Made by a program: the position numbers and the translations under genes
The notes under the pieces: model-generated
Told to the model about the DNA's origin: nothing
Databases searched by the model: none
What the model saw: only the letters and a program-made list of their open reading frames with translations
In this document: piece after piece, positions 33,618 to 43,113 of the stretch
Position numbering within the stretch: position 1 is the stretch's first letter
How the letters are laid out: the number at the start of each line of letters is the position of its first letter
Assembly (NCBI GenBank): GCA_030432295.1
Contig: JAUIHI010000001.1
Location: forward strand, 310,001-374,000
Length of the DNA: 64,000 bases
Reading direction: 5' to 3'
Origin: Anaerolineae bacterium
GTDB taxonomy: Bacteria; Chloroflexota; Anaerolineae; Caldilineales; Caldilineaceae

Positions 33618-34079
33618 TTATGGATGATAGACCGTATCCGCGGGCCGCTGGCGGGGCAGGTGTTCCAGTTGGATGCCCGCTTCGGTCAGGAAGCGACGGC
33701 TGTTTTCGTCGGGGTAGTTGCCCGCGTAGACCACCCGGCGGATGCCCGCATTGATAATCATTTTGGCGCAGGTCAGACAGGGCTGATGGGTGACGTAAAT
33801 TGTTGAGTCTGCGGTGTTGACCCCGTGCAGCGCGGCCTGGATGATGGCGTTCTGCTCGGCGTGGAGGGTGCGCACACAGTGGCCGTCGATGAGCAGATGG
33901 CCCACTTCGTCGCAATGGGGCAGGCCCGCGGGCGCGCCGTTGTAGCCGGTGGTAAGCATACGCCGATCCCGCACAACCACCGCGCCCACATGCGCCCGGT
34001 CACAGGTGCTGCGTTCGGCTACGTCAAAGGCAATTTTAATAAAATAATCGTCCCAGGAGGGGCGAGCAGGTTGCGTCAT
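33618..34079 (-). CDS. dCMP/cytidine deaminase family protein
   Basis: A 153-residue zinc deaminase: HAEQN (H73, catalytic Glu) and PCLTC (C101, C104) are the zinc and proton-shuttle motifs, and AERSTCDRAHVGAVVVRD with TGYNGAP is typical of dCMP deaminases (ComEB type). The reaction is dCMP to dUMP, feeding thymidylate synthesis; an extra HC near residues 67-68 fits the second zinc site of this family. A palindromic repeat lies downstream, heptad repeats upstream. Confidence 0.94.
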   Translation of the reverse strand: MTQPARPSWDDYFIKIAFDVAERSTCDRAHVGAVVVRDRRMLTTGYNGAPAGLPHCDEVGHLLIDGHCVRTLHAEQNAIIQAALHGVNTADSTIYVTHQPCLTCAKMIINAGIRRVVYAGNYPDENSRRFLTEAGIQLEHLPRQRPADTVYHP

Positions 34080-34106
34080 TTGTGATATTCCTTGTGATTG
34101 GCAGTT

Positions 34107-34185
34107 TGCTGCGTGAGAAGTGCTGCGTGCTAAGTGTAAGATACAGGCTCATCACGCAGTACGTAGCACGCAGTACCCAGCTACC
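34107..34185 (-). repeat. Heptad inverted repeat between dCMP deaminase and membrane protein genes
   Basis: Left arm heptads TGCTGCG, TGAGAAG, TGCTGCG, TGCTAAG, TGTAAGA (34107-34141); right arm ATCACGC, AGTACGT, AGCACGC, AGTACCC, AGCTACC (34151-34185), roughly complementary. Confidence 0.85.
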
Positions 34186-34921
34186 CCGCCAACTTCTGCC
34201 ACGTATCCTGGGGGTGCTTTTTTGCGTGGCCATTGAGCGAACGTTGGCTGGCCGCTTCTGCCGCGAAACGGTCATAGAGCAGATCGGCCAGGACAGCGAG
34301 CGCATCATCCCGTTCAGGAAAGGCCAGATATGTCGTTTTGGACACATCCTTTTCCGGCTGAAACCAATTGCGGCGGGGAATGTGTACGGTGTGGGTCACG
34401 GCCAGGCCAGGCAGGGCCTCCGGGCCGTAGCCGATTTCGCCCCAGCGAATATCCCGCACGGCTTCCGGTTTGAAGAAAATGTACCACATCCCGGTCAGGT
34501 GCTCCGGTGATCGGCCCAACCAGAGAAAAGAGGTGGGCTGGTTCAGGCTGATGACCGCGTGTTCCCGGCTGGGGAAGGTGCGAAAGAAGCCCTGCAACCA
34601 GGTGAACTGGTGTTGTCTGTTCTCCACCCCAAAATAGCCGCTGGCCCAGATGGGCAGTTTGGCCGAGGACGACAGCGTAGCCGGTGTGATCAGCGGCATC
34701 TCTGCGGGCTGGAACGCCACGAAATCTCTGGCCTGCCAGGTGCGATGGCCTGCCACCAGCCCGGCAAGCAGCAACAGCATTGCGCCCGCGATCAGCCAGC
34801 CACCGGGCAGCCAGCCCAACAACGCAACCCCGCCGATCAGAATTAGAGCGATCTGTAGCCAGCGCAGAAAATGTTGACCGGCGAATTTGTGGCGGGCCAA
34901 TTGATAGAAGAGTCTACCCAC
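34181..34921 (-). CDS. Two-helix membrane protein of unknown function
   Basis: A 246-residue protein. GTG 34921 was chosen for its GGAGAG ribosome site; the longer frame to 35077 crosses a palindrome. Two adjacent hydrophobic helices (about 25-60: LQIALILIGGVALLGWLPGG, WLIAGAMLLLLAGLVAG) anchor a soluble C-terminal domain with YFGVENRQHQFTWLQGFFRT and GYGPEALPGLAVTH. No family was recognised. The last codons lie in the heptad repeat. Confidence 0.7.
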   Translation of the reverse strand: MGRLFYQLARHKFAGQHFLRWLQIALILIGGVALLGWLPGGWLIAGAMLLLLAGLVAGHRTWQARDFVAFQPAEMPLITPATLSSSAKLPIWASGYFGVENRQHQFTWLQGFFRTFPSREHAVISLNQPTSFLWLGRSPEHLTGMWYIFFKPEAVRDIRWGEIGYGPEALPGLAVTHTVHIPRRNWFQPEKDVSKTTYLAFPERDDALAVLADLLYDRFAAEAASQRSLNGHAKKHPQDTWQKLAG

Positions 34922-34960
34922 GTTCTCTCTCCACAGAAATAACTCCACTGCAAAAAAGTC

Positions 34961-35029
34961 AAAAACCGAGTTTTTCGTGCGGATCACTGGAATTACCAGG
35001 GCTGATCCGGTCTCAAAAACTCGGTTTTT
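34961..35029 (-). repeat. Nested inverted repeat with 15-bp arms
   Basis: AAAAACCGAGTTTTT (34961-34975) pairs exactly with AAAAACTCGGTTTTT (35015-35029); inside, GGATCA (34981-34986) pairs with TGATCC (35003-35008). Confidence 0.88.
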
Positions 35030-35053
35030 ACTGGACTCAGAAATTTCTAGCAA

Positions 35054-35085
35054 AAAGAGCCTCACCGGGTCCGGCAAGGCTCTTT
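35054..35085 (-). terminator. Rho-independent terminator of ftsH
   Basis: Arms AAAGAGCCT (35054-35062) and AGGCTCTTT (35077-35085); read on the minus strand the stem is followed by a run of five T. It lies about 130 bases after the ftsH stop. Confidence 0.8.
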
Positions 35086-35093
35086 GGATATAA

Positions 35094-35212
35094 GGTATTG
35101 GGTATTGGATATTTCCCGTTCGGTCCTATTCTCGCATCACCGCAACGATTCAGCCTTGTGACACAAAGGTCTGCTGTACGCTGTCTGCCAAATAACTACT
35201 ATCCAATATCTA
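35094..35212 (-). repeat. Imperfect inverted repeat (ATTGGGT heptad type)
   Basis: GTATTGG twice then ATATTTC at 35094-35115, with the degenerate complement ACTATCCAATATCT at 35197-35210. Confidence 0.75.
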
Positions 35213-35213
35213 T

Positions 35214-37181
35214 TCAGGCTGGGGCAGGCAGGGTTCCGCCCAGGTCGATGCCCTTATCCCGACCCTCGCCTTCCCGCTTGCGTTCGTCGTCGCTTGCGCC
35301 GGTCTGGCTGCGTTCAGTGCGATTCTTGGCAGGGGGATCGTTCACAGGCCTTTCTACAATCTGTTCGCCCCGCATAATCGCCTCAAATTCGGGTCTGTGC
35401 AGTGTCTCCACTTCCAGCAGACGCAGAGAGACCGCGTCCAGCTTGTCCCGGTGTTCTTCCAAAATTCGATGGGTGGTCTGGTAGGCTTCGTCCACCAGCT
35501 CCCGCACCTCTTCGTCGATCTGCTGGGCCACTTTGTCGCTGTAGTTGCGGCTTTCGCCCAGGCTACGTCCGAGGAAGATCATTTCGTCCCGTTCGCCGTA
35601 TTGGATCGGCCCCAGCTTTTCGCTCATTCCCCACTGGGTGACCATCGACCGGGCCATATCCGACACCCGCTCCAGATCGTTGCTGGCCCCGGTGGTGATG
35701 TCGCCAAAGCGCACCTCCTCGGCCACCCGTCCTCCCAGCAGCGCGGCCAACTGGGACTTGAATTTGTCCCGGCTGGTCAGGCTTGTCTCTTCTTCGGGGA
35801 TGGGCATTGTATAGCCACCCGCCATGCCCCGGGGCACAATCGTCACTTTGTGAACCGGGTCGTGATGGGGCAGTATGTACATCACCACCGCGTGGCCCGC
35901 TTCGTGATAGGCGACGATCTCTTTTTCTTTGGGTGTGATCAACCGGCTGCGCCGCTCTGGACCAGCCATCACCCGTTCGATGGCCTCCTGAAATTCGGCC
36001 ATACCGATGGAGCGCCGATTGCGCCGGGCCGCCAGAATCGCCGCCTCGTTGACCAGATTTTCGATGTCTGCACCCACAAAACCGGGGGTCTGCTTGGCAA
36101 CCACATCCAAATTCACATCGGTTGCCAGGGGCTTGCCTTTGATGTGCACATCCAGAATCGCCCGTCGCCCCTTGACATCCGGCGCATCCATTGTCACCCG
36201 CCGGTCAAAACGGCCTGGGCGCAGCAGGGCCGGGTCCAGAATGTCGGGCCGGTTGGTGGCAGCGATCAGAATAATATTTACATCCGTGTCAAAGCCGTCC
36301 ATCTCCACCAGAATCTGGTTGAGAGTCTGCTCCCGCTCGTCGTGGGAACCGCCCAGACCCGCGCCCCGGTGTCGGCCCACCGCGTCGATTTCGTCGATAA
36401 AGATAATACAGGGCGAGTTCTTCTTGGCCTGCTCGAAGAGGTCCCGCACCCGGCTGGCCCCCACACCCACAAACATCTCCACAAATTCCGAGCCGGAGAT
36501 GCTGAAGAAGGGGACGCCCGCCTCGCCAGAGACGGCCTTGGCCATCAATGTTTTGCCTGTGCCGGGAGGCCCCACCAGCAGCACACCCTTGGGGATGCGT
36601 GCGCCCAGCGTGGCGAACTTCTGGGGTTCTTTGAGGAATTCGACGACCTCTTGCAACTCCTGCTTGGCTTCATCGCTGCCCGCCACATCGGCAAAAGTGA
36701 CCGTCGGTTTGTCGCCGGTGAACATCCGCGCTTTGCTCTTGCCAAAGCTGAATGCCTGGTTGCCCGCGCCCTGGGCCTGACGCAATATAAAGATGAAAAA
36801 GACGGCGATGAGAATGATAGGCAAGAACGCGAAGATGATGCCGCTGTAGGCTTCCCACCCGCTGGGGGCCTTCACGCTCAGATTGATCCCAGCGATCTGC
36901 TCATTGGTCACATCCAGATTGTGGAGCATCTCCACCAGGCTGACCCCAGTCTCTTTGCGGGACTGGAACTGGTTGGCAGATTTCTGTGTGACCAGAACAT
37001 CGTCGTTGTCTACCTCAATCGATGCCACCTGACCGCTACGCACCATTTCGGCCACTTCAGCAATGGAAATCTGCTGGGATACAGTGGCGCTTCGGTTGCC
37101 AAAGACTGTGTACAAGAACGCGCCCAAGGCCACAATCAATAGAAAGTAGATCAGCCCATTGCGAAATCGTTTTGAATCCAT
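35214..37181 (-). CDS. ftsH: ATP-dependent zinc metalloprotease FtsH
   Basis: A 655-residue membrane AAA+ protease that unfolds and degrades membrane and cytosolic proteins. Two N-terminal helices (about 11-29 and 112-133) flank a periplasmic domain. The AAA module has Walker A GPPGTGKT (204-211), Walker [12 protein letters not shown] and the second region of homology RPGRFDRR; the protease has HEAGH (426-430). The C-terminus is extended and charged ([20 protein letters not shown]). The length is normal. Monocistronic, with a terminator downstream. Confidence 0.98.
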   Translation of the reverse strand: MDSKRFRNGLIYFLLIVALGAFLYTVFGNRSATVSQQISIAEVAEMVRSGQVASIEVDNDDVLVTQKSANQFQSRKETGVSLVEMLHNLDVTNEQIAGINLSVKAPSGWEAYSGIIFAFLPIILIAVFFIFILRQAQGAGNQAFSFGKSKARMFTGDKPTVTFADVAGSDEAKQELQEVVEFLKEPQKFATLGARIPKGVLLVGPPGTGKTLMAKAVSGEAGVPFFSISGSEFVEMFVGVGASRVRDLFEQAKKNSPCIIFIDEIDAVGRHRGAGLGGSHDEREQTLNQILVEMDGFDTDVNIILIAATNRPDILDPALLRPGRFDRRVTMDAPDVKGRRAILDVHIKGKPLATDVNLDVVAKQTPGFVGADIENLVNEAAILAARRNRRSIGMAEFQEAIERVMAGPERRSRLITPKEKEIVAYHEAGHAVVMYILPHHDPVHKVTIVPRGMAGGYTMPIPEEETSLTSRDKFKSQLAALLGGRVAEEVRFGDITTGASNDLERVSDMARSMVTQWGMSEKLGPIQYGERDEMIFLGRSLGESRNYSDKVAQQIDEEVRELVDEAYQTTHRILEEHRDKLDAVSLRLLEVETLHRPEFEAIMRGEQIVERPVNDPPAKNRTERSQTGASDDERKREGEGRDKGIDLGGTLPAPA

Positions 37182-37381
37182 GTGGTTACTCTTGTCTCAA
37201 TTATGCGAGAGATCGCGCGCAGAAAATTTGGCGAATAGATGCGCTCGTTAGCAGTGTAGCACAGGGCCGTAGGTACGTCAAACAAAAGCCAAATTTACTG
37301 CTCTGTGATTTTGATTCTGTCAGTCTAACGGTTGGCGTGCGTGAGCGCAGTAGGATGGCTTCCAGGCGGAGGAAGTTACCG

Positions 37382-37429
37382 GTGAGCAACTATTCAGTTG
37401 ACGTGCCAATGTCACTGATTACTGCTCAC
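37382..37429 (-). repeat. Degenerate heptad inverted repeat
   Basis: GTGAGCA (37382-37388) pairs with TGCTCAC (37423-37429); between them are 7-bp-periodic units such as GTCACTG and ATTACTG. It overlaps the end of the phosphoesterase gene. Confidence 0.55.
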
Positions 37430-38291
37430 TCTCCCCCGCACTTGCCAGCCGAAATAGGGTAATCTCTGGTCGGCAATTGAAGCGATAGGGCAGGGGCCAG
37501 ACGCCCAATCCCCGGTTGGTGTAGACCTGGCGCGAACCGACCCGATACAGGCCAATTGGATAGCGCTGGCCGTAGCGGGGCAGGACCGGCGCACGGGTCC
37601 ACAGCCCCGCGCCATCCGGCGTGGCCGAGGGAATGCGCACTTGCCCGCCGTGGCTGTGGCCGCTGAACTGGACCGCTACCGGCGCATCCATCTGCACCAC
37701 CTGGTCAAAGTAGTCGGGTTCGTGGGCCAGCAGCAGAGAGACCGCACCCGCAGGCACACCGTCCAGGCTGGCGCGGATGTCCGGCCCGCCGCTCCACAGA
37801 TCATCCACCCCTGCCACAAAGAGACCTGGCAGGGCTTCTGTGCCCTGATTGACCAGCAGGTGCACGGGTGTCTGGGACAGATAATTGGTGACATCGGTCC
37901 GATCTGTCCACAGATCGTGGTTGCCCAGGATGGCGTAGGTGGGCGCGGTCAACGCGCGCAGCGGCTCGACCAACCCGCTGGCCTGGCCCGCGTTTCGGGT
38001 CACATAATCCCCGGTCAAGAAGACCAGATCGGGCGCCAGTTGGTTAATCTGCAAAACCGCATCCAGCAATTTTTCCGGCCCGGTGTACTGGCCCAGATGG
38101 ATGTCGGAAAGTTGGGCGATACGCGTGCCGCTCAGGTGTTCGGGCAGGCCGGGGATCGCCAGGGACTGCTCTACCACCTCCACCCAATTGGGTTCCAATA
38201 GACGGGAGTAGCCAAGTCCAGACGCGCCAGCAAGCGCCAATCCACCGCTCAGTTGGAGAAAGCGGCGGCGAGAAAGCAGTGAATTTTTCAT
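37419..38291 (-). CDS. Tat-exported metallophosphoesterase, YaeI-like
   Basis: A 290-residue calcineurin-like phosphoesterase. The start at 38291 gives MKNSLLSRRRFLQLSGG, a clear twin-arginine signal. Metal-binding motifs in order: LSDIHLG (D63, H65), TGDYV (D95), GNHD (N124, H125), AHEPD, and SGHSHGGQV. Proteins of this type act outside the membrane as phosphodiesterases, for example on UDP-diacylglucosamine-like lipids or nucleotides; the substrate is not known. Transcribed divergently from the HutD gene. Confidence 0.94.
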   Translation of the reverse strand: MKNSLLSRRRFLQLSGGLALAGASGLGYSRLLEPNWVEVVEQSLAIPGLPEHLSGTRIAQLSDIHLGQYTGPEKLLDAVLQINQLAPDLVFLTGDYVTRNAGQASGLVEPLRALTAPTYAILGNHDLWTDRTDVTNYLSQTPVHLLVNQGTEALPGLFVAGVDDLWSGGPDIRASLDGVPAGAVSLLLAHEPDYFDQVVQMDAPVAVQFSGHSHGGQVRIPSATPDGAGLWTRAPVLPRYGQRYPIGLYRVGSRQVYTNRGLGVWPLPYRFNCRPEITLFRLASAGESEQ

Positions 38292-38396
38292 GCGGAGAAA
38301 ACGTTGTACGGCGTGGGCAAGTTCCAAAGGGCGGATGGCTGTGGCATAATGGGGCAGCCCGTTATAGAAATTCCTTCACCCCCGAAGGCAAAAGCT

Positions 38397-39035
38397 ATGC
38401 CATTGCACATCCCCTTTTCTCAACAACTGCCCGGCTCCTGGCGCGGTGGCCAGGTCAATGAAATCTACCGCGACCCGCCAGGCGCCGACTATCCCAACGG
38501 CGACTACCGGCTGTGGGTCGGCACGGCGACCATCGAACGCGCCGCCGACTACAGCTATTTTCCCCGCGCCGAACGGCTGCACATTCTGTTGGACGGCGAC
38601 GGGTTGACTCTGCGCTTTGACGAGCCAGCGGAGACGGTCCCCCTGGCGACCAGTCGCTGGTACGCCTTTGCCGGGGATCGTCCTGTCCACGCCACGCCGG
38701 TTGCTGGCCCGGTCTTTGCGTTCAATCTGATTTATCGTAGGGAGCCACAGCGCAGCGCGAACAGCGGCGCACGTTTTGTCGATGCCGCGGAGATGCCTGT
38801 CGTCCTGCCTGTGCCGACAGCCGGTACGCATCTTACACAGATTCTCTACGGGGTGCGGGGTGAAAGCTGTGTGGAAAGCAGCCAGGGCCACTTTCTGCTC
38901 CCCGCGGGTGATACGCTTGTCTATCCGCCTGCCGAATCTGCGGGGGCATCTTTGCGTCTGATCAGTCACTCTCCAGACGCTCGTCTGCTCGTGGCCCACC
39001 TGCTGGAAACAGATCAGCCCACCACCTCTGCGTAG
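38397..39035 (+). CDS. HutD family protein
   Basis: A 212-residue cupin-like protein starting MPLHIPFSQQLPGSWRGGQV. WRGGQVNEIYRDPPG, DYRLWVGTATIERAADYSYF and RAERLHILLDGDGLTL follow the HutD/Ves layout. HutD is associated with histidine utilisation but no hut genes are present, and its activity is unclear. The gene converges with, and overlaps by 22 bases, the FGGY kinase gene. A CATAAT -10-like element with upstream TG lies at 38345-38350. Confidence 0.85.
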   Translation: MPLHIPFSQQLPGSWRGGQVNEIYRDPPGADYPNGDYRLWVGTATIERAADYSYFPRAERLHILLDGDGLTLRFDEPAETVPLATSRWYAFAGDRPVHATPVAGPVFAFNLIYRREPQRSANSGARFVDAAEMPVVLPVPTAGTHLTQILYGVRGESCVESSQGHFLLPAGDTLVYPPAESAGASLRLISHSPDARLLVAHLLETDQPTTSA

Positions 39036-40453
39036 CGCAGCAGATGGGACGTGGCCGCGTCCAGGCTGGCGAATTCCCCCTGGCCCACAGCGGCTATAAT
39101 GGCCGCGCCCACCGCAGCCTCCTCGGCCAGGGCGGGGATGTGCAGGGGCGCACCGAAACGCTCGGCCAGAATCCCGGCCAGCAGCCGGTTGCGCCGCACG
39201 CCGTTTCCTGCACCCACCAGAGGCGAGCGTTCCCCAATCACCGGGGCCATCTGCTCCCCAAAGCGATAGAAACCCTCGGCCATCCCTTCCAGCAGGGCGC
39301 GGGCAAAATGGCCCGGTGTAAAGTTGTCCGGCGAAAGCCCCGTGAAACTGGCGCGCAGGCTTGGGTCCACCCGGCTGCCTGTAAAGAAGGGGGCGCAGAC
39401 CAGACCGTCGCTGCCGGGCGCAACTGCCCCGGCCAGTTCGGTCATCCGTTCGTAGAGGTCGTCGTCTGTGGCTCCGCTGAAAAGCTGCTGACCAGTCTGC
39501 CGGAAGAAATTGAGCAGATAGGCGTAGGAGCGTCCGCCAAAGAGACCACCGCCGATGAGCAGGTAGTGGCCGCCGGGGAAGGGGCGATTTTCCAGGCCAG
39601 GGATGAAGTGGAATTCGTCGGTGCGGGCCGAAATCTGGCCGCCGGTCCCCACATTGATGCCCAGGCTGGTGGCCGGTTCCCGGACGCTGCCGATGAAGCT
39701 GGCCTGGTTGTCGCCCAGAGCCACGCCCACGGGCAGACCCGCAGGCAGGCCGATCTGCCCGGCCAACTCGGCCCGTAGTCCACCGGCTGCTGCGCCCGCC
39801 ACCCCAACCGGCGGGAAGAGGGAAGCGGGCAGGCCCAGCCGTTCCAGCAGCGCCCAATCCCAATCGTTCGCCACAATATCAAAAACCCCGGCACTGCCCG
39901 CCAGAGTCGGATCGCTGGCTGGCCCCGCGCCGGTCAGAAAAGTCACCACCGCATCCGGTACAAAGCAGGCGACAGTAGAAGGGGCGGGCAACTGGTTGTT
40001 TTCGTGTAGCCAGAATAGGGTTGTACCGAGAAAGCCTGCCGCGGGCAGGCAGCCCATACGTCGAAAGGCTTCGACACCGCCTGCCTGGGCAATCATCCGT
40101 TGCAGATAGCTCTGGCTGCTGCCGGGGATTTTCTCCTGGGCGCGCAGGTCCTGCCAGGTGATGGCCGGGCGCACGGGTGCACCCGCGGGGTCCAGAAAGG
40201 CGACCCCGTGCTGCTGGCCTGTCACGCCGATGCCCCGTATTTTGGCCGGATCGATGGGGGCATCTGCTACAATAGAGGCCAGACAGTCGATGGTGCTGCG
40301 CTGCAACTGTGCTATGTCCAGTTCTGCCCGGCCAGGGGCGGGGAACGCACCCGCATTGTTGGGCGTCGTCCGCTGTGCCAGCAGCGCGCCTGAATCTGTG
40401 TCCAGCACCACCGCGCTCAGGGTGGTGGTGCCAATGTCGAGTCCGATATACAT
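39014..40453 (-). CDS. FGGY-family carbohydrate kinase
   Basis: A 479-residue sugar kinase of the ribokinase/glycerol-kinase (ASKHA) fold. The start MYIGLDIGTTTLSAVVLD (ATG 40453) is the phosphate-1 motif; GVTGQQHGVAFLD, ITWQDLRAQ, NVGTGGQIS and the C-terminal GVRRNRLLAGILAERFG with EEAAVGAAIIAA complete the family pattern. The sequence is closer to sedoheptulokinase/xylulokinase-like members than to glycerol kinase, but the sugar is uncertain. The frame upstream of 40453 is a translation of the heptad repeat and was left out. Confidence 0.9.
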   Translation of the reverse strand: MYIGLDIGTTTLSAVVLDTDSGALLAQRTTPNNAGAFPAPGRAELDIAQLQRSTIDCLASIVADAPIDPAKIRGIGVTGQQHGVAFLDPAGAPVRPAITWQDLRAQEKIPGSSQSYLQRMIAQAGGVEAFRRMGCLPAAGFLGTTLFWLHENNQLPAPSTVACFVPDAVVTFLTGAGPASDPTLAGSAGVFDIVANDWDWALLERLGLPASLFPPVGVAGAAAGGLRAELAGQIGLPAGLPVGVALGDNQASFIGSVREPATSLGINVGTGGQISARTDEFHFIPGLENRPFPGGHYLLIGGGLFGGRSYAYLLNFFRQTGQQLFSGATDDDLYERMTELAGAVAPGSDGLVCAPFFTGSRVDPSLRASFTGLSPDNFTPGHFARALLEGMAEGFYRFGEQMAPVIGERSPLVGAGNGVRRNRLLAGILAERFGAPLHIPALAEEAAVGAAIIAAVGQGEFASLDAATSHLLRYAEVVG

Positions 40454-40474
40454 TGAGTAGTTTCCTGTGGAGTT

Positions 40475-40552
40475 GGGGACTGGGGATCGGAGACTGGGGA
40501 TTGGGAAGCGACTTCCTAGTCCCCAATCCCCAGTCTCCAATCTCTACTTCCC
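40475..40552 (+). repeat. Heptad inverted repeat of CCCCART type
   Basis: Left arm GGGGACT, GGGGATC, GGAGACT, GGGGATT (40475-40502); right arm AGTCCCC, AATCCCC, AGTCTCC, AATCTCT, ACTTCCC (40518-40552). Fifteen bases (CAATCCCCAGTCTCC) are exactly complementary. The unit is the same as the cyanobacterial STRR1 heptad CCCCART. Confidence 0.92.
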
Positions 40553-40590
40553 CTATTTAACCCTCTTTTCTGGAGCAATGCAAACCGGCT

Positions 40591-41232
40591 ATGCGTATTC
40601 TTCCTCAAATTTTTGCCAACAACCGGGCCTGGGCCGAAGAAATGGAAGCCACCCAACCGGGCTTTTTTCAGACCCTTGCCCGCCAACAGCACCCGGAATA
40701 TCTTTGGATCGGCTGCGCTGACAGCCGGGTTCCCGCCAATCAGATTGCGGGAATGTTGCCCGGCGAGCTTTTTGTCCACCGCAATGTGGCCAATCTGGTG
40801 GTCCACACCGACCTGAACTGTCTGTCGGTGATGCAGTTTGCCGTGGATGTGCTGAAGGTGAAGCACATTATCGTCTGTGGGCATTATGGCTGCGGCGGCG
40901 TGCGGGCGGCTCTGCTGCAAAGCCGTCTGGGACTGATCGACAATTGGCTGCGACACATTCAGGATGTGGCCCAGAAGCACGCGGATCGGCTTGCTGCTAT
41001 CCCTGGCGAAGACCAGCGGATTGCCAAGTTGTGTGAGCTGAATATCGTCGAGCAGGTCCACAACGTTTGCGAGACAACAATTGTCCAGGACGCCTGGGAT
41101 CGGGGGCAGTCCCTTTCCGTCCACGGTTGGATCTACGACATCCAGGACGGGCTGTTGCAGGACCTGGGCTTCTGTGTCTCGGCCCAGGACGAATTGGATG
41201 CGCTCTACAAAGGCGCGCTGGTGGCGCTGTAG
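40591..41232 (+). CDS. Beta-class carbonic anhydrase
   Basis: A 213-residue enzyme interconverting CO2 and bicarbonate. Zinc ligands are C42 in IGCADSR, H98 and C101 in VCGHYGCGG; the Asp-Arg dyad D44/R46 is present, as are HRNVAN and the C-terminal VHGWIYDI. The length is typical. ATG 40591 is followed directly by conserved sequence. Monocistronic, with a heptad palindrome upstream. Confidence 0.96.
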   Translation: MRILPQIFANNRAWAEEMEATQPGFFQTLARQQHPEYLWIGCADSRVPANQIAGMLPGELFVHRNVANLVVHTDLNCLSVMQFAVDVLKVKHIIVCGHYGCGGVRAALLQSRLGLIDNWLRHIQDVAQKHADRLAAIPGEDQRIAKLCELNIVEQVHNVCETTIVQDAWDRGQSLSVHGWIYDIQDGLLQDLGFCVSAQDELDALYKGALVAL

Positions 41233-41399
41233 GCTCGGAGAGGATGTATCCTAAATTCGGCAGATCAGACTTGGCAGGTTTCCCCATATCCGGGATGCAG
41301 CCTTCGAAAAATGTGTGTGGTTTTTCTCGTCCTTCTGTTGTAAACTTGTTTGCAAGTAAATGGGGCGTTGCTGAATATCGCGCAGAAAGGGCCAGGATT

Positions 41400-42947
41400 G
41401 TGACAGACAAAATCACGAATCAGGTTTTGCTGGATGCTATTTTCCTGATGGCTCAGGATTCCGAGATCAATCGTTTCGACGTAATCGGGCGGGCTGATCT
41501 GTGGGAGCTTTTCTACAACCGGTCCACTCCCTACAGCGGCCCACCGGTCGGCTCGCTGCCGGGGTTGGCCGACGACGAAAAGCGGAATATCCAGCGCAAG
41601 CTGATCGAGTCACTGGCCCGACGTCAAAATTTTGTTGCGATTACCCTGGGCCATCTGAACTTGCGCACCGGGCCAGGGACCCAATATGGGGTGACCCAGA
41701 CCCTGCCCCCGGACACGAATATGCAGGTGCTGGAAGATGGAGGCGATTGGATTCGTGTGCAGGTGAATGGGCATCAGGGCTTTGTCCATCGGGATTTTGT
41801 CAAACTGCCCAACCAGCCACTCAAGAGTCGGCTGCTGGCGACCCAGCCCGAACTCCTGCGCATTCCCCTGCCCCCCAAACCCAACCACACAATCGACACC
41901 GCCCGGCTTGCCCAGGGCACTCTGCTCTTTGCCCTGGCCGATCTTTGGAACCGCTACGGCGGGCTGCTGGTCGTCCTCTGCAACGAGCTGGAGATCGACC
42001 CCGGCGTAGCGGTTGCGGTGCTGATGGCTGAATCTGGCGGCCAGGGCTTTGCACCCGGCCCCGACGGCCCGCGTATGATTATCCGTTTTGAGAATCACAT
42101 CTTCTATGAGCGCTGGGGGCGCGCCAACCAGGCGCGCTTTGACCGCCATTTTGCCTTTGCCCAGGGCCAATCGTGGACGGGTCACAAGTGGCGGCCTGAT
42201 CCCGACGCGCCCTGGCAGGAATTCCACGGCAACCAGCAGAAGGAGTGGGAGGTTCTCGCCTTCGCCTCCGGGCTGGAGCGCCGGACCGCGCGGGAATCGA
42301 TCAGTATGGGGCTGCCCCAGATTATGGGATTCAATGCCATCGCTGTGGGCTATCCCCAGGCCGACGCGATGTTCGATGCCTTTGCCAGCAGCGAAGCCCG
42401 GCAGATTTTCGGCTTCTTCGACTTTGTGCGCAGCAAAGGGGGCATCTCTCCCCTGCGCAGCCGGGACTACGCCACTTTTGCCGGCATCTATAACGGGCCG
42501 GGCCAGGCAACCGTCTATGCCGCGATTATCCAGGAGCGGGCCGATCTCTTCGACAGCCTGCTGGCTCAGTCCGTCCCCGGCAGCCGGGACATCGGACCAG
42601 TGGCCCCGGCTCTCCCTGCGCCGAGCGACGAATTGTATCGTCCGCGTTCGGCCAGCGAAGAGGAGCGGGTGGCACTGCGTCGTCAACTGGCGGGGCTGCT
42701 GGCCGATCAACGGCGCTCCCTGCGCCTGCACCAGGCGTTGCTCGGTGTCGGACTGGTCGCAATTCTTGCTGGCCTGATTCTGCTCTTTGGCGAAAACAGC
42801 GGTGTGGCCTGGAGCGGGCTGCTCGTCGGTCTGGCCGCAGTGATGGCCTACGCCGCCATCCGCTTTGTCCCGGTTGACGGTGTATTTCAGGCCAAAGTCG
42901 CCCAGATCGAGCGGCTGCTGGACCAGTACGAGCGGCTGCCCTGGTAA
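41400..42947 (+). CDS. N-acetylmuramidase domain protein with SH3 domain and C-terminal membrane anchor
   Basis: About 515 residues. An unassigned helical region (1-75) is followed by a bacterial SH3 domain (about 80-135, LNLRTGPGTQYGVTQTL, WIRVQVNGHQGFVHRDFV). The N-acetylmuramidase (DUF3380-type) domain spans about 170-410, with the likely catalytic Glu in LMAESGGQGF (E211) and RFENHIFYERWG, SMGLPQIMGFN. Two helices near 455-500 anchor the C-terminus. No signal peptide is seen, so how the lysozyme-like domain reaches the wall is unclear. GTG 41400 was chosen on an AGAAAGG site; ATG 41244 in the same frame is possible. Confidence 0.82.
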   Translation: MTDKITNQVLLDAIFLMAQDSEINRFDVIGRADLWELFYNRSTPYSGPPVGSLPGLADDEKRNIQRKLIESLARRQNFVAITLGHLNLRTGPGTQYGVTQTLPPDTNMQVLEDGGDWIRVQVNGHQGFVHRDFVKLPNQPLKSRLLATQPELLRIPLPPKPNHTIDTARLAQGTLLFALADLWNRYGGLLVVLCNELEIDPGVAVAVLMAESGGQGFAPGPDGPRMIIRFENHIFYERWGRANQARFDRHFAFAQGQSWTGHKWRPDPDAPWQEFHGNQQKEWEVLAFASGLERRTARESISMGLPQIMGFNAIAVGYPQADAMFDAFASSEARQIFGFFDFVRSKGGISPLRSRDYATFAGIYNGPGQATVYAAIIQERADLFDSLLAQSVPGSRDIGPVAPALPAPSDELYRPRSASEEERVALRRQLAGLLADQRRSLRLHQALLGVGLVAILAGLILLFGENSGVAWSGLLVGLAAVMAYAAIRFVPVDGVFQAKVAQIERLLDQYERLPW

Positions 42948-43113
42948 TCCTGTCTGGCATCATTTGTGAACTGCATCTTCGGGCCAATCTCTCATCGAAC
43001 CCTCACTCTCTGGCCCGTGAATTCTTTGTCTGCCGTACACTTCGTTTTCTCGTTCTCTGTTTCAGACCCAGCCCCACGGGTCTTTGCTGCGCGTTCAATT
43101 GGAGAATTCTGAA

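Noticed and set aside
35397-37142. 581-codon open frame on the plus strand
   Set aside because: Opposite ftsH, whose AAA and protease motifs are complete; shadow.
40454-40540. N-terminal extension of the FGGY kinase
   Set aside because: The extension is the translated CCCCART heptad repeat; the kinase phosphate-1 motif starts at the ATG at 40453.
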